A stretch of DNA of 64,000 nt, from positions 18,973 to 82,972 of the forward strand of contig JBCCWS010000026.1 in NCBI GenBank assembly GCA_039193195.1. The letters are read 5' to 3'. Origin of the DNA: Pseudomonadota bacterium (lineage in GTDB: Bacteria > Pseudomonadota > Gammaproteobacteria > Steroidobacterales > JBCBZW01). This document shows, one piece after another, positions 49,123 to 58,535 of the stretch. Position 1 is the stretch's first letter; the number at the start of each line of letters is the position of its first letter. The notes beneath the pieces were generated by a model. It was given only the letters and a program-made list of their open reading frames with translations, did no database searches and had not been told where the DNA came from. The translations under genes and the position numbers were made by a program.

Positions 49123-50862
49123 ATGAAAGTGCTGCTTGTCGAAGATGTCGACAGCGATGCAGAACTGACGACCCGAGCCCTAATGAAAGCCTTCGGCTCA
49201 GCGCCGGAGCTATCCCGGGCAAGCACACTCACGCAAGCTCGCACCCTCCTCACCGCCCGCGAAGTTGATGTGGTTCTTCTCGACCTATCACTACCAGATG
49301 CCAAGGCGCTTGATGGACTCCATAGCTTAGTTTCTATCGATCCCCTCGTGCCGATCGTCATCGTTAGCAATAAGCAAGATGAGGAGTGTGCCCTTTCCGC
49401 TGTCCGAGCTGGCGCGGAGGACTTTCTGGTCAAACATCGCGAGTCACCCGAACACTTACGCAGGGCAATCCATCACGCGATGGAGCGCAAGCGCACGACC
49501 AGACGCCTGCACGACATGGCCAGCCTGGACGAGCTCACAGGCTTAGCGAATCGCGCCACCTTCAACGAGCGCGTCGAGCAAGCCGTTGGCAGGGCGACCC
49601 GCAACAACGGCCGATTCGCCCTCTTGTTCATGGATCTGGACGGCTTCAAGGGCATCAACGACGCCTACGGCCACCAGATCGGCGACACGATACTGCGCGA
49701 AGTAGCCGCACGCCTGTCGCGCCAGCTACGGCGAGACGATCTTGTGGCACGCATTGGAGGTGACGAGTTCTGCGTCATCGTCGAGGGGCTGCAGCGCGAG
49801 GACGACGCCCGATTGATCGCCGAGAACCTCAGCACGATCGCTGACCGACCGGTAGTGGTCGGCAACGACCGCATCAGCTTTGGCCTAAGCACCGGGGTGA
49901 GCATCTACCCCGATCACGGGACCAGCCCGGAGGCACTCCTTCGCCACTCTGATCAGGCGATGTACCGAGCGAAATCGCAAGGCGGCAACAGCTACTCAGT
50001 CTTCCGCGGAAACGGTCCGCCGTCTCCGGAAGCGGCGCTACAGAGAGAGTTCGAGGAGAGCCTTAGCAACGGCGCGCTTCAGCTACGCTTTCAGCCGATC
50101 GTGGAGACTGGCTCACTGCGAATCAAGCGATTTGAGGCCCTGGTGCGCTGGCGTCATCCTCGCCTCGGGCTGCAGCACCCAGGCAAGTTCCTAGGCATGG
50201 TGCGGCGACGAAACTTGGGCCCGAGGCTCGATCATTTCGTGGTCGCGACCGCCTGCGATGCGGCAGCACGCTGGAACGAGGCGGGCATCATCGACTGCCC
50301 CATCGCGATCAACATCGGCAGTGAAAGCGTCAACGCAGGCTCCTTGGAGCACCTGGTTGGCGAATGCCTGACCGCCAGCAAGTGCCCTGCGGATCTGCTG
50401 GAGATCGAATTGAGCGAACGGGCCTTGATCGCGGACCCGGCGCGTACCCAGTCGGTGATTGAGAGTCTGCGGGCGATGGGCGTGCGCATCTGCATCGACG
50501 ACATGGGCACCACGATGACCTCACTCGCCTACCTTCGCCACCTGCCCATCGACAGCCTGAAGATCGACCGGATGTACCTGAGCGGTTTGGACAACTCCTA
50601 CACGCGCTCAATCGTGCGCGCGATCATTGGCCTCGGTCGCAGCATGCGGGTAAAAGTGGTCGCGCAGGGCGTTCAGACACGCGCCCAACACCAGTTCGCG
50701 GTGGAGAATCGATGCGATCAGATGCAGGGCTACCGCTTCGGTATGCCGATGACGGCAGCGCAGATGGAACAGCGTAGCCCCGTGGCCATGATCACTGCCC
50801 CCTTGGGAGCACCTAGCGCGGGCGTCACGGCCGTGGCGAGCAGCAGCGCGCTGCGCCACTAA
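49123..50862 (+). CDS. Response regulator with GGDEF and degenerate EAL domains
   Basis: A 579-aa protein. The receiver domain (1-120) has the acidic pair (VEDVDSD), phosphoacceptor Asp54 (LLDLSLPD) and Lys104. The GGDEF domain (about 130-295) is intact at 212-216 (IGGDEF) and keeps the inhibitory RxxD (RRDD, 203-206). The EAL domain (about 310-560) keeps E338-A-L, DD459-460 and K480. However, the usual DDFG is DDMG, and the usual AEGVE reads AQGVQ (514-518), which removes a Glu needed for catalysis. It is therefore probably a diguanylate cyclase controlled by phosphorylation. ATG 49123 follows GGGAG; no histidine kinase is adjacent. Confidence 0.93.
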   Translation: MKVLLVEDVDSDAELTTRALMKAFGSAPELSRASTLTQARTLLTAREVDVVLLDLSLPDAKALDGLHSLVSIDPLVPIVIVSNKQDEECALSAVRAGAEDFLVKHRESPEHLRRAIHHAMERKRTTRRLHDMASLDELTGLANRATFNERVEQAVGRATRNNGRFALLFMDLDGFKGINDAYGHQIGDTILREVAARLSRQLRRDDLVARIGGDEFCVIVEGLQREDDARLIAENLSTIADRPVVVGNDRISFGLSTGVSIYPDHGTSPEALLRHSDQAMYRAKSQGGNSYSVFRGNGPPSPEAALQREFEESLSNGALQLRFQPIVETGSLRIKRFEALVRWRHPRLGLQHPGKFLGMVRRRNLGPRLDHFVVATACDAAARWNEAGIIDCPIAINIGSESVNAGSLEHLVGECLTASKCPADLLEIELSERALIADPARTQSVIESLRAMGVRICIDDMGTTMTSLAYLRHLPIDSLKIDRMYLSGLDNSYTRSIVRAIIGLGRSMRVKVVAQGVQTRAQHQFAVENRCDQMQGYRFGMPMTAAQMEQRSPVAMITAPLGAPSAGVTAVASSSALRH

Positions 50863-50879
50863 GCTTCCTGCGGGCGCCC

Positions 50880-52319
50880 CTAGCGCTGACCCTCGCAGGT
50901 GCTTCCCTGGTTGAGCAAATCGAGCTCATCCCCGATCCGCCGCACCAAGTCCAACATCTGCAGCGCTAGATCGCGGGCGCGATCGTTCGCAGCACCGCTG
51001 TAGCCCAGGTAGTCCCAAGGCGTGAGGTGCTGCTTGTGCAGTTTCAGCTCGACTAGATCGAGCAGCAGGGGACGGTCGTCCTCGCGCAGGGCGCCACCGC
51101 CCTTGCCGGCGTGCAGCACTTGGAGTGCATCGCGCACGATGCGCTCGTGGTAGCTGGTGCCTCGGGTGGCGTGTCGCGGTCCAACGAAGCGATCGTGATA
51201 GAGGGCGTTGCCCATCGGCGTGGCGATGAGCCACGCATCGACGAGGCGCAATACGTGCTTAGCCTCCTCGAGGGCGGCGGACAGGAGCCGGCGCTCGCGC
51301 AGGCGGTCCACATCGGCAGAGGGGTCGCGTGAGTCCTCCTCGTGCGCCACCCGCATCAAGGAAGATCCCATATGGCAGGTCACATCACTGGCGAATGTCA
51401 CCGCGGACTCAGGCGCAATCGAGCGCGGATGGCACGCGCGCTCAACGAGGCCGCGCAGCGGCCGGCCGCTGTAGTACATCTGGTTGACGATCCAGCGCAG
51501 CCCCGCATCGCAAACGAAACGACTTGGGTTGTTGGTGCCGATCGGAACGCGACAGCCTGGCGGCAGCATCTGCGCGTCCGCATCCCCTTCCCGACTCGCT
51601 GGCTGGACGAAGACATGCAGATCGAGCGTTCGGTTGCAGCCGCCAGCGCTTAGCGGGTAGCCCGTCCAAGCGAAGCTAGTCGCCAGGGCTTCGCTAACGC
51701 GGGCAAGCTCCTTTGGCGAGGCGCTATCGGTGAACACTGTAAAGTCGATATCTCCAAAGATCCCCCTGTACTCGGGATCGCCGCGGGTGGCTCCACCTTC
51801 CACGATGGCGACGACGCGGTGTTCGAGGTCCGGGTAGTTGGTGAAGAAATCGCTCAGCAGTCGTTCGATCAATGCGCTGCGGCGCGCATCGACGGTAGCG
51901 GCGGCCTCGAGCGAGCCGATAACCCCCTCCCCGTCGTCCGTCTCGCGAGCGGCCGTATACGCCTCGCGCAGAGCCTGGCGGATTGGTGTGATCGGCAGAG
52001 AGTCTGTGAGCAGAGATGCTTGGATGGCAGCGCGCGGGTGAGCCAAGGCGCTCAATAGGGCTGGAGAAGGCATAGCGCCGGTGAGCAACGCGTGGTGCAT
52101 CGCCGGTGAGACCTGGACGCTTGGGGCAGGTCCTCGCCTCGCCGTCGCCCCGCCTACGCTGCGTCCGGACGGACTGCTCGATCCAATGTCGCGACGCCAG
52201 GAGCCGCTAAGGTCGATGGTGCCATCGTCTTCCGGTGTGGAGACGATCCGCAGGCGGTCTGTTGGTTCAGTCAATCGATCACCGATAGAGAGCTGGACGG
52301 CGTTTTGCCGCAGGCCCAC
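50880..52319 (-). CDS. Unknown protein with a nucleotidyltransferase-fold signature
   Basis: A 479-aa soluble protein that I cannot place in a named family. Residues 170-235 match the polymerase-beta-type NTase pattern: a Gly pair (GG, 175-176), then D190-I-D192 fourteen residues later, and a third acid D233 in LDLHVF. The rest is predicted helical. The first 100 residues are polar and low in complexity, so the true start may be later than the GTG at 52319. It is divergent from purT across a 200-nt gap. Substrate and partner are unknown; similar folds add nucleotides to RNA, proteins or antibiotics. Confidence 0.6.
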   Translation of the reverse strand: MGLRQNAVQLSIGDRLTEPTDRLRIVSTPEDDGTIDLSGSWRRDIGSSSPSGRSVGGATARRGPAPSVQVSPAMHHALLTGAMPSPALLSALAHPRAAIQASLLTDSLPITPIRQALREAYTAARETDDGEGVIGSLEAAATVDARRSALIERLLSDFFTNYPDLEHRVVAIVEGGATRGDPEYRGIFGDIDFTVFTDSASPKELARVSEALATSFAWTGYPLSAGGCNRTLDLHVFVQPASREGDADAQMLPPGCRVPIGTNNPSRFVCDAGLRWIVNQMYYSGRPLRGLVERACHPRSIAPESAVTFASDVTCHMGSSLMRVAHEEDSRDPSADVDRLRERRLLSAALEEAKHVLRLVDAWLIATPMGNALYHDRFVGPRHATRGTSYHERIVRDALQVLHAGKGGGALREDDRPLLLDLVELKLHKQHLTPWDYLGYSGAANDRARDLALQMLDLVRRIGDELDLLNQGSTCEGQR

Positions 52320-52453
52320 GCCGCTGAGGCTACACGCTCACGTATCAAGTGTGGCGCCGCAAGCGCGTTCTTGCGGCGTCTGATCAGGTGGCGTCGCCCG
52401 ACGCTTAGGAGCGATACTCCACACCGATTATGGGCAACGACCCAGAGCGAAGG

Positions 52454-52469
52454 TGTGACGCAGCTCACA
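52454..52469. promoter_or_regulatory. Perfect CRP-type consensus site
   Basis: TGTGA-CGCAGC-TCACA matches all ten consensus bases, and the outer flanks extend it to GTGTGA/TCACAC. It lies 51 nt before the purT start and 135 nt from the start of the divergent NTase-like gene, so either may be the target. Confidence 0.6.
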
Positions 52470-52519
52470 CGACGCGGGCACCCTGCGCGCGCAACACCCC
52501 CCACGAAAGGCACCTCACC

Positions 52520-53737
52520 ATGATGTCCATCGGCACGCCCCTCACCGACTCCGCCCGGCGTGTGATCCTGCTCGGTTGCGGTGAGCTCGGCAAGGAGGTC
52601 GCGATCGAATTGCAGCGGCTGGGGGTGGAAGTGATCGGCGTGGACCGATACTCCAACGCCCCTGCCATGCAGGTTGCCCATCGTAGCTACGTGATCGACA
52701 TGCTCGACGGGGAAGCGCTGCAAGCGGTGATCGAACAAGAGCACCCCGCCTTGATCGTGCCGGAGATCGAAGCCATCGCCACGGACACGCTATTGGAGCT
52801 GGAAACACGCGGCCACCGCGTCGTGCCCGTGGCGAGGGCAGCCCACATCACTATGAACCGGGAGCGAATCCGACGTCTGGCGGCCGAAGAGCTGCGCGTA
52901 CCCACCTCTCCCTATCGCTTCGCTGACAGCGCGGATGCTTGTGCGGAGGCCGTAGACGCGCTGGGCCTGCCCGTGTTCATCAAGCCGGTGATGAGCTCCT
53001 CAGGTAAGGGCCAATCGATCGTGCGTGAGGCGCAGGACGTGGCCGCTGCCTGGGATCACGCCCAAGTGGCCGGGCGCGCTGGCGGTGGACGGGTGATCGT
53101 CGAAGGCCAGGTCAGCTTCGAGTCGGAGATCACCCTGCTGACCGTTCGCCATCGAGGCCGCGACGGACAGGTACGCACGAGCTACTGCGCACCGATCGGT
53201 CACCGTCAGGAGGACGGCGACTACCGCGAGTCGTGGCAACCCCATGCGGTCAGCAAGCCTGCGCTCGAACGTGCCCAGGAGATGGCCGGGAAGATCACCA
53301 ACGCCCTGTGCGAAGAACGTCCGGACGCAGGCTTCGGTGTGTTTGGCGTCGAGTTTTTCTTGCAGGGCGATGAGGTGATCTTCAGCGAGGTATCGCCCCG
53401 CCCCCACGACACTGGCTTGGTCACTTTGATGACCCAAGACCTCTCTCAGTTCGCCCTTCACGCGCGGGCAATCCTCGGGTTGCCTATCCCTGTGATCAGA
53501 CAACTCGGCCCAGGCGCGTCCTACGCGTTGGTGGCCGAGGGGGACTCGAACGCACCGCGCTTCGAGGGCTTGGAAGACGCCCTCGCGATGTGCGATGTCC
53601 ATCTGCGCCTCTTTGGCAAGCCGCAGATTCACGGACGGCGCCGAATGGGGGTCGTCCTTGCCGCCTCCGATACGCTGGCCGAATCTCGCCTGCGGGCGCA
53701 GGCCGCGGCAGATTCCATTCGCATCGCGCTGGAGTGA
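52520..53737 (+). CDS. purT: Formate-dependent phosphoribosylglycinamide formyltransferase
   Basis: A 405-aa ATP-grasp enzyme that formylates GAR with formate and ATP in purine synthesis, an alternative to folate-dependent PurN. It shows the N-terminal [20 protein letters not shown], the substrate loop [13 protein letters not shown], the ATP-grasp segment [16 protein letters not shown], and [15 protein letters not shown] at the metal site. The ATG at 52520 is preceded by GAAAGG. A longer frame from 52430 runs through the CRP-like site and is not conserved. Confidence 0.96.
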   Translation: MMSIGTPLTDSARRVILLGCGELGKEVAIELQRLGVEVIGVDRYSNAPAMQVAHRSYVIDMLDGEALQAVIEQEHPALIVPEIEAIATDTLLELETRGHRVVPVARAAHITMNRERIRRLAAEELRVPTSPYRFADSADACAEAVDALGLPVFIKPVMSSSGKGQSIVREAQDVAAAWDHAQVAGRAGGGRVIVEGQVSFESEITLLTVRHRGRDGQVRTSYCAPIGHRQEDGDYRESWQPHAVSKPALERAQEMAGKITNALCEERPDAGFGVFGVEFFLQGDEVIFSEVSPRPHDTGLVTLMTQDLSQFALHARAILGLPIPVIRQLGPGASYALVAEGDSNAPRFEGLEDALAMCDVHLRLFGKPQIHGRRRMGVVLAASDTLAESRLRAQAAADSIRIALE

Positions 53738-53891
53738 CCGAAGTCCGGCACTGCCACATCTGCTTATGGCCTGCTAAAGGATCCTGAGCCACCCGGCCCG
53801 CAGCGGCCGGTCGCGAGTCGTTAGACTCGGAGGCGATCGGATAAGGCCTGACAACGAAAAGACTCCAACGGACGACACTGAGGGGATACGA

Positions 53892-54794
53892 ATGAGCGCT
53901 ACGGTCATCGACGGCAAGGCATTCGCTGCCAAGATACGCGGCGAGGTGGCAACGCAGGTGCGCAAGCTATCCGAACAGCATCAGCTGCAGCCAGGCTTAG
54001 CCGTTGTCCTCGTTGGCGAGAACCCGGCGAGCCAAGTCTACGTGGCGAACAAAGCCAAGCAGACCGTCGAAGTGGGCATGCGCTCGATCGAGCATCGCCT
54101 CGAGGCAGACGTGTCTGCCGACGAGCTGCTCGGCCTCGTTCATCGACTCAATGACGATCCTGAGGTGAACGGGATCCTCGTGCAGCTGCCCTTGCCCGAT
54201 CACATCAATTCGGACGACGTGCTCAACGCTATAGATCCCGCCAAAGACGTCGACGGCTTCCACGTGGTGAACGTGGGTCGCCTTTCCACAGGTATGCGCT
54301 CGTTGGTGCCCTGCACACCCCTTGGCTGCCTGCTCATGCTTCGCGATCACCTCGGTGATATGTCCGGCGCCAATGCGGTAATCGTCGGTCGCTCAAACAT
54401 CGTGGGCAAGCCGATGGCGCAGTTGCTGCTCAGTGCCAATGCCACGGTCACCGTTGCCCACTCACGCACGCGCGACCTGGCGGACGTGTGCCGAGCCGCG
54501 GACATCTTAGTGGCCGCGGTCGGCCGCCCCGAGATGGTTCAGGGCGAGTGGGTAAAGCCCGGTGCCACCGTGATAGATGTTGGCATCAACCGCGTGCCTG
54601 CGCCGGAGCGCGGCGAAGGTAAGACGAGGCTGGTTGGCGACGTGGACTACCCCGCGGCGGTGCAGGTGGCCGGCGCGATCACGCCGGTGCCCGGCGGCGT
54701 GGGTCCGATGACAATCGCCTGTCTGCTCGCCAACACGGTAACGGCCACCTGCCTGGCGAACGAGCTCGACCCGCCGGCGCACCTGACCGCCTGA
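53892..54794 (+). CDS. folD: Methylenetetrahydrofolate dehydrogenase/cyclohydrolase
   Basis: A 300-aa bifunctional enzyme of one-carbon metabolism. The catalytic Lys lies in [16 protein letters not shown] (near residue 56), followed by [23 protein letters not shown], and the NADP-binding segment [18 protein letters not shown], and the C-terminal [13 protein letters not shown]. It lies 154 nt after purT on the same strand; both feed purine synthesis, but the gap allows a separate promoter. Confidence 0.97.
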   Translation: MSATVIDGKAFAAKIRGEVATQVRKLSEQHQLQPGLAVVLVGENPASQVYVANKAKQTVEVGMRSIEHRLEADVSADELLGLVHRLNDDPEVNGILVQLPLPDHINSDDVLNAIDPAKDVDGFHVVNVGRLSTGMRSLVPCTPLGCLLMLRDHLGDMSGANAVIVGRSNIVGKPMAQLLLSANATVTVAHSRTRDLADVCRAADILVAAVGRPEMVQGEWVKPGATVIDVGINRVPAPERGEGKTRLVGDVDYPAAVQVAGAITPVPGGVGPMTIACLLANTVTATCLANELDPPAHLTA

Positions 54795-54811
54795 GTTCGT
54801 CACCCGTTGCC

Positions 54812-54827
54812 AACCGACCGGTCGGTT
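54812..54827. promoter_or_regulatory. TetR-type operator palindrome, proximal
   Basis: AACCGACC-GGTCGGTT is a perfect 16-bp palindrome ending 35 nt before the TetR-family start and next to a TATAGT-like -10 element. It is the likely autoregulatory site. A similar dyad follows the gene at 55528-55541. Confidence 0.7.
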
Positions 54828-54862
54828 TGTATAGTGAGTGCGTTACTAGCAGAGTCATCCTC

Positions 54863-55471
54863 ATGACCGACCGGCTGCAGCAGGCTGAGCACACGCGCGA
54901 GCGCATTCTCGAGGGCGCGGCCCAGGAGATGTACCGCGTCGGCTACCAAGCTGCTTCCACGGGCAATATCCTCAAGCGCCTCGGGATTTCCAAGGGCGCC
55001 CTCTATCACCACTTCCCGAGCAAGCAGGCGCTTGGCTACGCAGTCCTCGACGAGTACTTGGCCGCGCGCCACGCACGCCACTGGGACCACGTGAGCCAAA
55101 CGGGCGATCCCCTAGGCGCCGTCATCGACCAGCTCGCCACCCAGTGCCAGTCGATGCGGGCCGAGCAGATGCGTCATGGCTGTCCAATCAACAATTTGGC
55201 CCAGGAAATGTCTCCTCTGGATGAAGGCTTCCGAGAGCGCGTTAGCGCCATCTACGCGTGTTGGCAGCAGTCCCTCGAGCGAGCCTTCGAGCGGGCCCAA
55301 GCGCTCGGCACGATGGCGCCCACCACGGACGCCCGAGGCTTAGCGACGCTGATCGTGGCCACCACTCAGGGGGCAGTTGGGCTGATGAAGAACTCGATGG
55401 ACGAATCGCTGTTCCGCCAAGCCATCACGGCTCTGCTGGTGCACCTACGGGCCCAGCGCATCCAACGCTGA
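54863..55471 (+). CDS. TetR-family transcriptional regulator
   Basis: A 202-aa repressor. The N-terminal helix-turn-helix (about 8-52) has the family pattern TRERILEGAAQEMYRVGYQAASTGNILKR...SKGALYHHFPSKQAL. The C-terminal ligand domain includes GCPINNLAQEMS with one Cys. The ATG at 54863 is used because an upstream GTG lies inside the operator. The operator-like palindrome ACCGACCGGTCGGT stands upstream, and a similar dyad precedes the small membrane ORF downstream, suggesting that ORF as a target. The ligand is unknown. Confidence 0.9.
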   Translation: MTDRLQQAEHTRERILEGAAQEMYRVGYQAASTGNILKRLGISKGALYHHFPSKQALGYAVLDEYLAARHARHWDHVSQTGDPLGAVIDQLATQCQSMRAEQMRHGCPINNLAQEMSPLDEGFRERVSAIYACWQQSLERAFERAQALGTMAPTTDARGLATLIVATTQGAVGLMKNSMDESLFRQAITALLVHLRAQRIQR

Positions 55472-55527
55472 TCTTCCCAACGTAAGCGCTTCTAAATACG
55501 CCCTTGAGAAGCCTTGCTCCCCAACAA

Positions 55528-55541
55528 ACCGACCCGTCGGT
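55528..55541. promoter_or_regulatory. TetR-type operator palindrome, distal
   Basis: ACCGAC-CC-GTCGGT repeats both half-sites of the operator before the TetR gene, with two changed central bases. It lies 57 nt after the TetR stop and 19 nt before a 36-codon ORF. Confidence 0.55.
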
Positions 55542-55559
55542 ACGCACAGACACCCGCTG

Positions 55560-55670
55560 ATGATGACCAAACCCCCAATGCGTCGCTTTGACAAGCTGTT
55601 CTCCATTGCTTTGCTGCTCGTAGGCCTGTTCGTGCTTACTCAAGCGGGGATCCGCCTCGCGGCTCCCTGA
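55560..55670 (+). CDS. Small single-pass membrane peptide (36 aa)
   Basis: Tandem ATG codons (55560, 55563) open a 36-codon frame ending in TGA at 55668-55670. The product has a basic N-terminus (TKPPMRRFDK) and one hydrophobic helix (LFSIALLLVGLFVLTQAG), so it should insert in the inner membrane with the N-terminus inside. There is no strong ribosome site. A TetR-type dyad just upstream ties it to the adjacent regulator. Family unknown. Confidence 0.45.
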   Translation: MMTKPPMRRFDKLFSIALLLVGLFVLTQAGIRLAAP

Positions 55671-55805
55671 CGGCACCAGTCTTATGCGGACTCACGCTAA
55701 AGCCGACAGGAGAATTGCCGACACCATTTTGTAGATTCGCAGCCCGCCGCCCGGTTCTCGATGCACCAGCGCCGCACGGCGCGGCGCCGTCGCAATGAGG
55801 ATTTC

Positions 55806-58451
55806 GTGAAGCTGTCGCCGCCCATAAAGCGAGAGGGCCCATCCCAACACCCTCTACGCCTGGACTCCCTGAAGATCCTGGTGGTGGAGGACTTGCGTCC
55901 CCAGCAACAGGTCATCGAACGCCTGCTGCAAAACATGGGTTGCGTGACGACCGTGGCCGGGGATATGCGCCTAGCACTCGAGTACGCGCGCTACCGTCAA
56001 TTCCACGCCATTCTCATCGACAGCCTGGTCGGCGACGTCGCGGGTGAAAGCAGCGTGGAGGCGATCCGCGGGGTGAGCGATGCCCTCGGCCGCGAAATCC
56101 ACGTGGTCGCCATATGCGGAACCGCCCACTGCCACCCGCAGGCTGCGCAGCTCAAGCAAGCGGCCGACGCAACATTGCGCAAGCCCCTTCGAGCCGAGAC
56201 CCTGTATCGGTGTCTACAGCCCCTTACGCTCGGCGCCGCCGCCGTGGAGGCAACCGCACCCATTGAGGCAGCTGCCCAGACCACTGCCGATGCGCCGGAT
56301 GCAAACGCACCCCTACCTACAGGCCATGACGGTGCTCGCCCCCTGCGCGTGGTCCTCGCGCACGTCGACGCCTCAGCGTGGCATAACGCGTCCGTTGCCC
56401 TGTCCGTGCACCTCGGCGATCACGCTCTGGAGGTGCAGTGCGTGATGGCCCGCGAAGAACTCTCGCAGCGCCTCACCGATGACTCGGTAGATCTGCTGGT
56501 GGCGGACTACCCCCTCATCCAGGCGCTCATACGCGACGACACCGCGCTCAGTGCCGACGTTCCCTGGATCGCGCTCGTTAGCAACCTTGCGGACGCCGAC
56601 GCGGCGCTGGAAGGGGGCGCCAGTGACTTCGCAACCGCACCCTACGATTGGGCCGCCCTGGCCCGGCGCCTGCAGCGCCTGCAACTGGCCCAGACGCAAC
56701 TGCGTGAGCTTCACCAGTACCGCGACCGACTATTGATGATGCAACGGGTTGCCCGCGTCGGCGAATGGGCGCTCGACCCGAGCAGCGGTGAACTGCGCCT
56801 ATCCAGCCAAGCACGCCAACTCCTGCGCCTTGGTCAACGACATGATGAGCAGTTCAAGCAGCAAGATCTGCTGCGCAGGGTGCATCCGCGCGATCGTGAG
56901 CGCTGCTCCCGCACCCTGCGCGCCGTCGCCGAACGTGGCACCGCTATGGAGTGCGAATTCCAACTGGCGATAGGCGATGTTTGGCTGGCGCAGCACATCG
57001 TGCCCGTGCGCTCGGGCGGCGCCAACGTACGTCTGCGCGGCACCTTGCAAGACGTCAGCGCGCGCCGCGCGCAAGAGCAGGAAATACGACGGCTGGCCTA
57101 TTTCGACGACGTGACTGGCTTGCCCAACCGCCGCCACTTCCGCGAACGGCTAGGGCGCGCCCTGGACCGAGCCACGGTCAATGAGAGAAGCCTCGCAGTT
57201 CTGTTCATCGACCTTGATGAATTCAAGCGAATCAACGACACCTTGGGTCATACCTTCGGCGATCTACTCTTACGCCAGGTGGCAGATCGACTGGCCGCGG
57301 TGGTCCGCGAGAGCGACGCGATCGGTCGTGGCCCCGGAGATACGCAGGAAGTCGTCGATGACGCGGACCGACTCGACGAGGTCGCGCGCATGGGTGGCGA
57401 TGAATTCGTCGTGCTGCTTACACAGCTGCCCGAGGGTCAGGACGCAGCTGGGGTTGCTGCGCGCATCGTCAATGTCCTAAACCGGCCGATCGTCGTGGAC
57501 GGCCATGACATGCGGGTCACACCGAGCATCGGAATCGCCCTTTACCCGCGCGATGGACAGGACGTGGAGACACTCCTGCGCTGTGCCGACACGGCGATGT
57601 ACCATGCGAAGTCGCTAGGCAGGAATCGCTTCGAGTACTTCTCCGAGGAGCTCGGCGAACGCGCCCTGCGCCGCCTGACGCTCGAAGGCCGGCTGCGCGT
57701 CGCGCTGCGCGCCAATGAGTTCACCCTCGCCTATCAGCCCAAGATCGCATTGTCGAGCGGCCGCTGCGTCGGCGTTGAGGCACTCATCCGCTGGGAACGC
57801 GACGGCAAGGCCCAAATGGAGCCGCTCGACTTCCTGCCCGTCGCGGAGAGCTCGGGCCTCATTATAGAGATAGGAGAGTGGGTACTAGCCGAGGTACTGC
57901 GTCAGCTAGATGAATGGGCAGCGCGCGGGGTGCTCGTGCCGCGCGTATGTATGAACACCAGCGTCATTCAGTTCAACCGCGGCAAGTTCTGCGACGTGCT
58001 TTCGTACGTGAGCGAACCAAAGCGACTGCTTGAACGCCTAGAGCTAGATCTGACCGAGCATGCGCTGATGAGCATCAGCGATAGCGCCATCTCCGAACTC
58101 GCGGCCCTGCGCGATCGTGGCCTTCGCGTTGCCGTGGACGATTTCGGCACAGGCTACTCGAGCCTCCAGAACCTGCGGCGCCTTCCCCTAGACGCCCTCA
58201 AGGTGGATCGTTCGTTCATCGACGGACTGCCTGCGGACGCGGGTGACCAGGCCATCGTGAGCGCCATCATCTCCCTCGGCCAGCAGTTGGGGCTCGAGGT
58301 GGTGGGCGAGGGCGTGGAGAGTGAGGCCCAGCGCGAGTGGCTGACCGCCCACGGTTGCGACACGATCCAAGGCTTCCTCATCTCCCGCCCTGTCAGCGGC
58401 GCAGAAATCGCAAACCTGCTCGCAGACCAAACCCGGGTACAGGCGAGCTAG
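55806..58451 (+). CDS. REC-(pseudo-REC)-PAS-GGDEF-EAL c-di-GMP protein
   Basis: About 881 aa. The first receiver (about 20-130) has the acidic VED, an Asp in AILIDSLVGD and the Lys in LRKPL. A second receiver-like domain (about 175-290) has DLLVADYP, but its Lys position reads FATAPYDW, so it is degenerate. A PAS domain follows (about 300-420), then GGDEF (MGGDEF, with a roughly 15-residue acidic insertion before it and an imperfect inhibitory site DRLD). The EAL domain is complete (VEALIRW, ELDLTEHAL, VDDFGTGYS, KVDRSF, GEGVE). Both enzyme activities look possible. GTG 55806 is preceded by GAGG; ATG 55761 would add 15 Arg-rich residues. Confidence 0.92.
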   Translation: MKLSPPIKREGPSQHPLRLDSLKILVVEDLRPQQQVIERLLQNMGCVTTVAGDMRLALEYARYRQFHAILIDSLVGDVAGESSVEAIRGVSDALGREIHVVAICGTAHCHPQAAQLKQAADATLRKPLRAETLYRCLQPLTLGAAAVEATAPIEAAAQTTADAPDANAPLPTGHDGARPLRVVLAHVDASAWHNASVALSVHLGDHALEVQCVMAREELSQRLTDDSVDLLVADYPLIQALIRDDTALSADVPWIALVSNLADADAALEGGASDFATAPYDWAALARRLQRLQLAQTQLRELHQYRDRLLMMQRVARVGEWALDPSSGELRLSSQARQLLRLGQRHDEQFKQQDLLRRVHPRDRERCSRTLRAVAERGTAMECEFQLAIGDVWLAQHIVPVRSGGANVRLRGTLQDVSARRAQEQEIRRLAYFDDVTGLPNRRHFRERLGRALDRATVNERSLAVLFIDLDEFKRINDTLGHTFGDLLLRQVADRLAAVVRESDAIGRGPGDTQEVVDDADRLDEVARMGGDEFVVLLTQLPEGQDAAGVAARIVNVLNRPIVVDGHDMRVTPSIGIALYPRDGQDVETLLRCADTAMYHAKSLGRNRFEYFSEELGERALRRLTLEGRLRVALRANEFTLAYQPKIALSSGRCVGVEALIRWERDGKAQMEPLDFLPVAESSGLIIEIGEWVLAEVLRQLDEWAARGVLVPRVCMNTSVIQFNRGKFCDVLSYVSEPKRLLERLELDLTEHALMSISDSAISELAALRDRGLRVAVDDFGTGYSSLQNLRRLPLDALKVDRSFIDGLPADAGDQAIVSAIISLGQQLGLEVVGEGVESEAQREWLTAHGCDTIQGFLISRPVSGAEIANLLADQTRVQAS

Positions 58452-58535
58452 GGGCGAGTTCACTACGGCATTCCACGATTGCTGAGGTCCCTTGACCTGA
58501 TCATACTTGGGCCATAGCAGCAGGAGGAACCGCCA

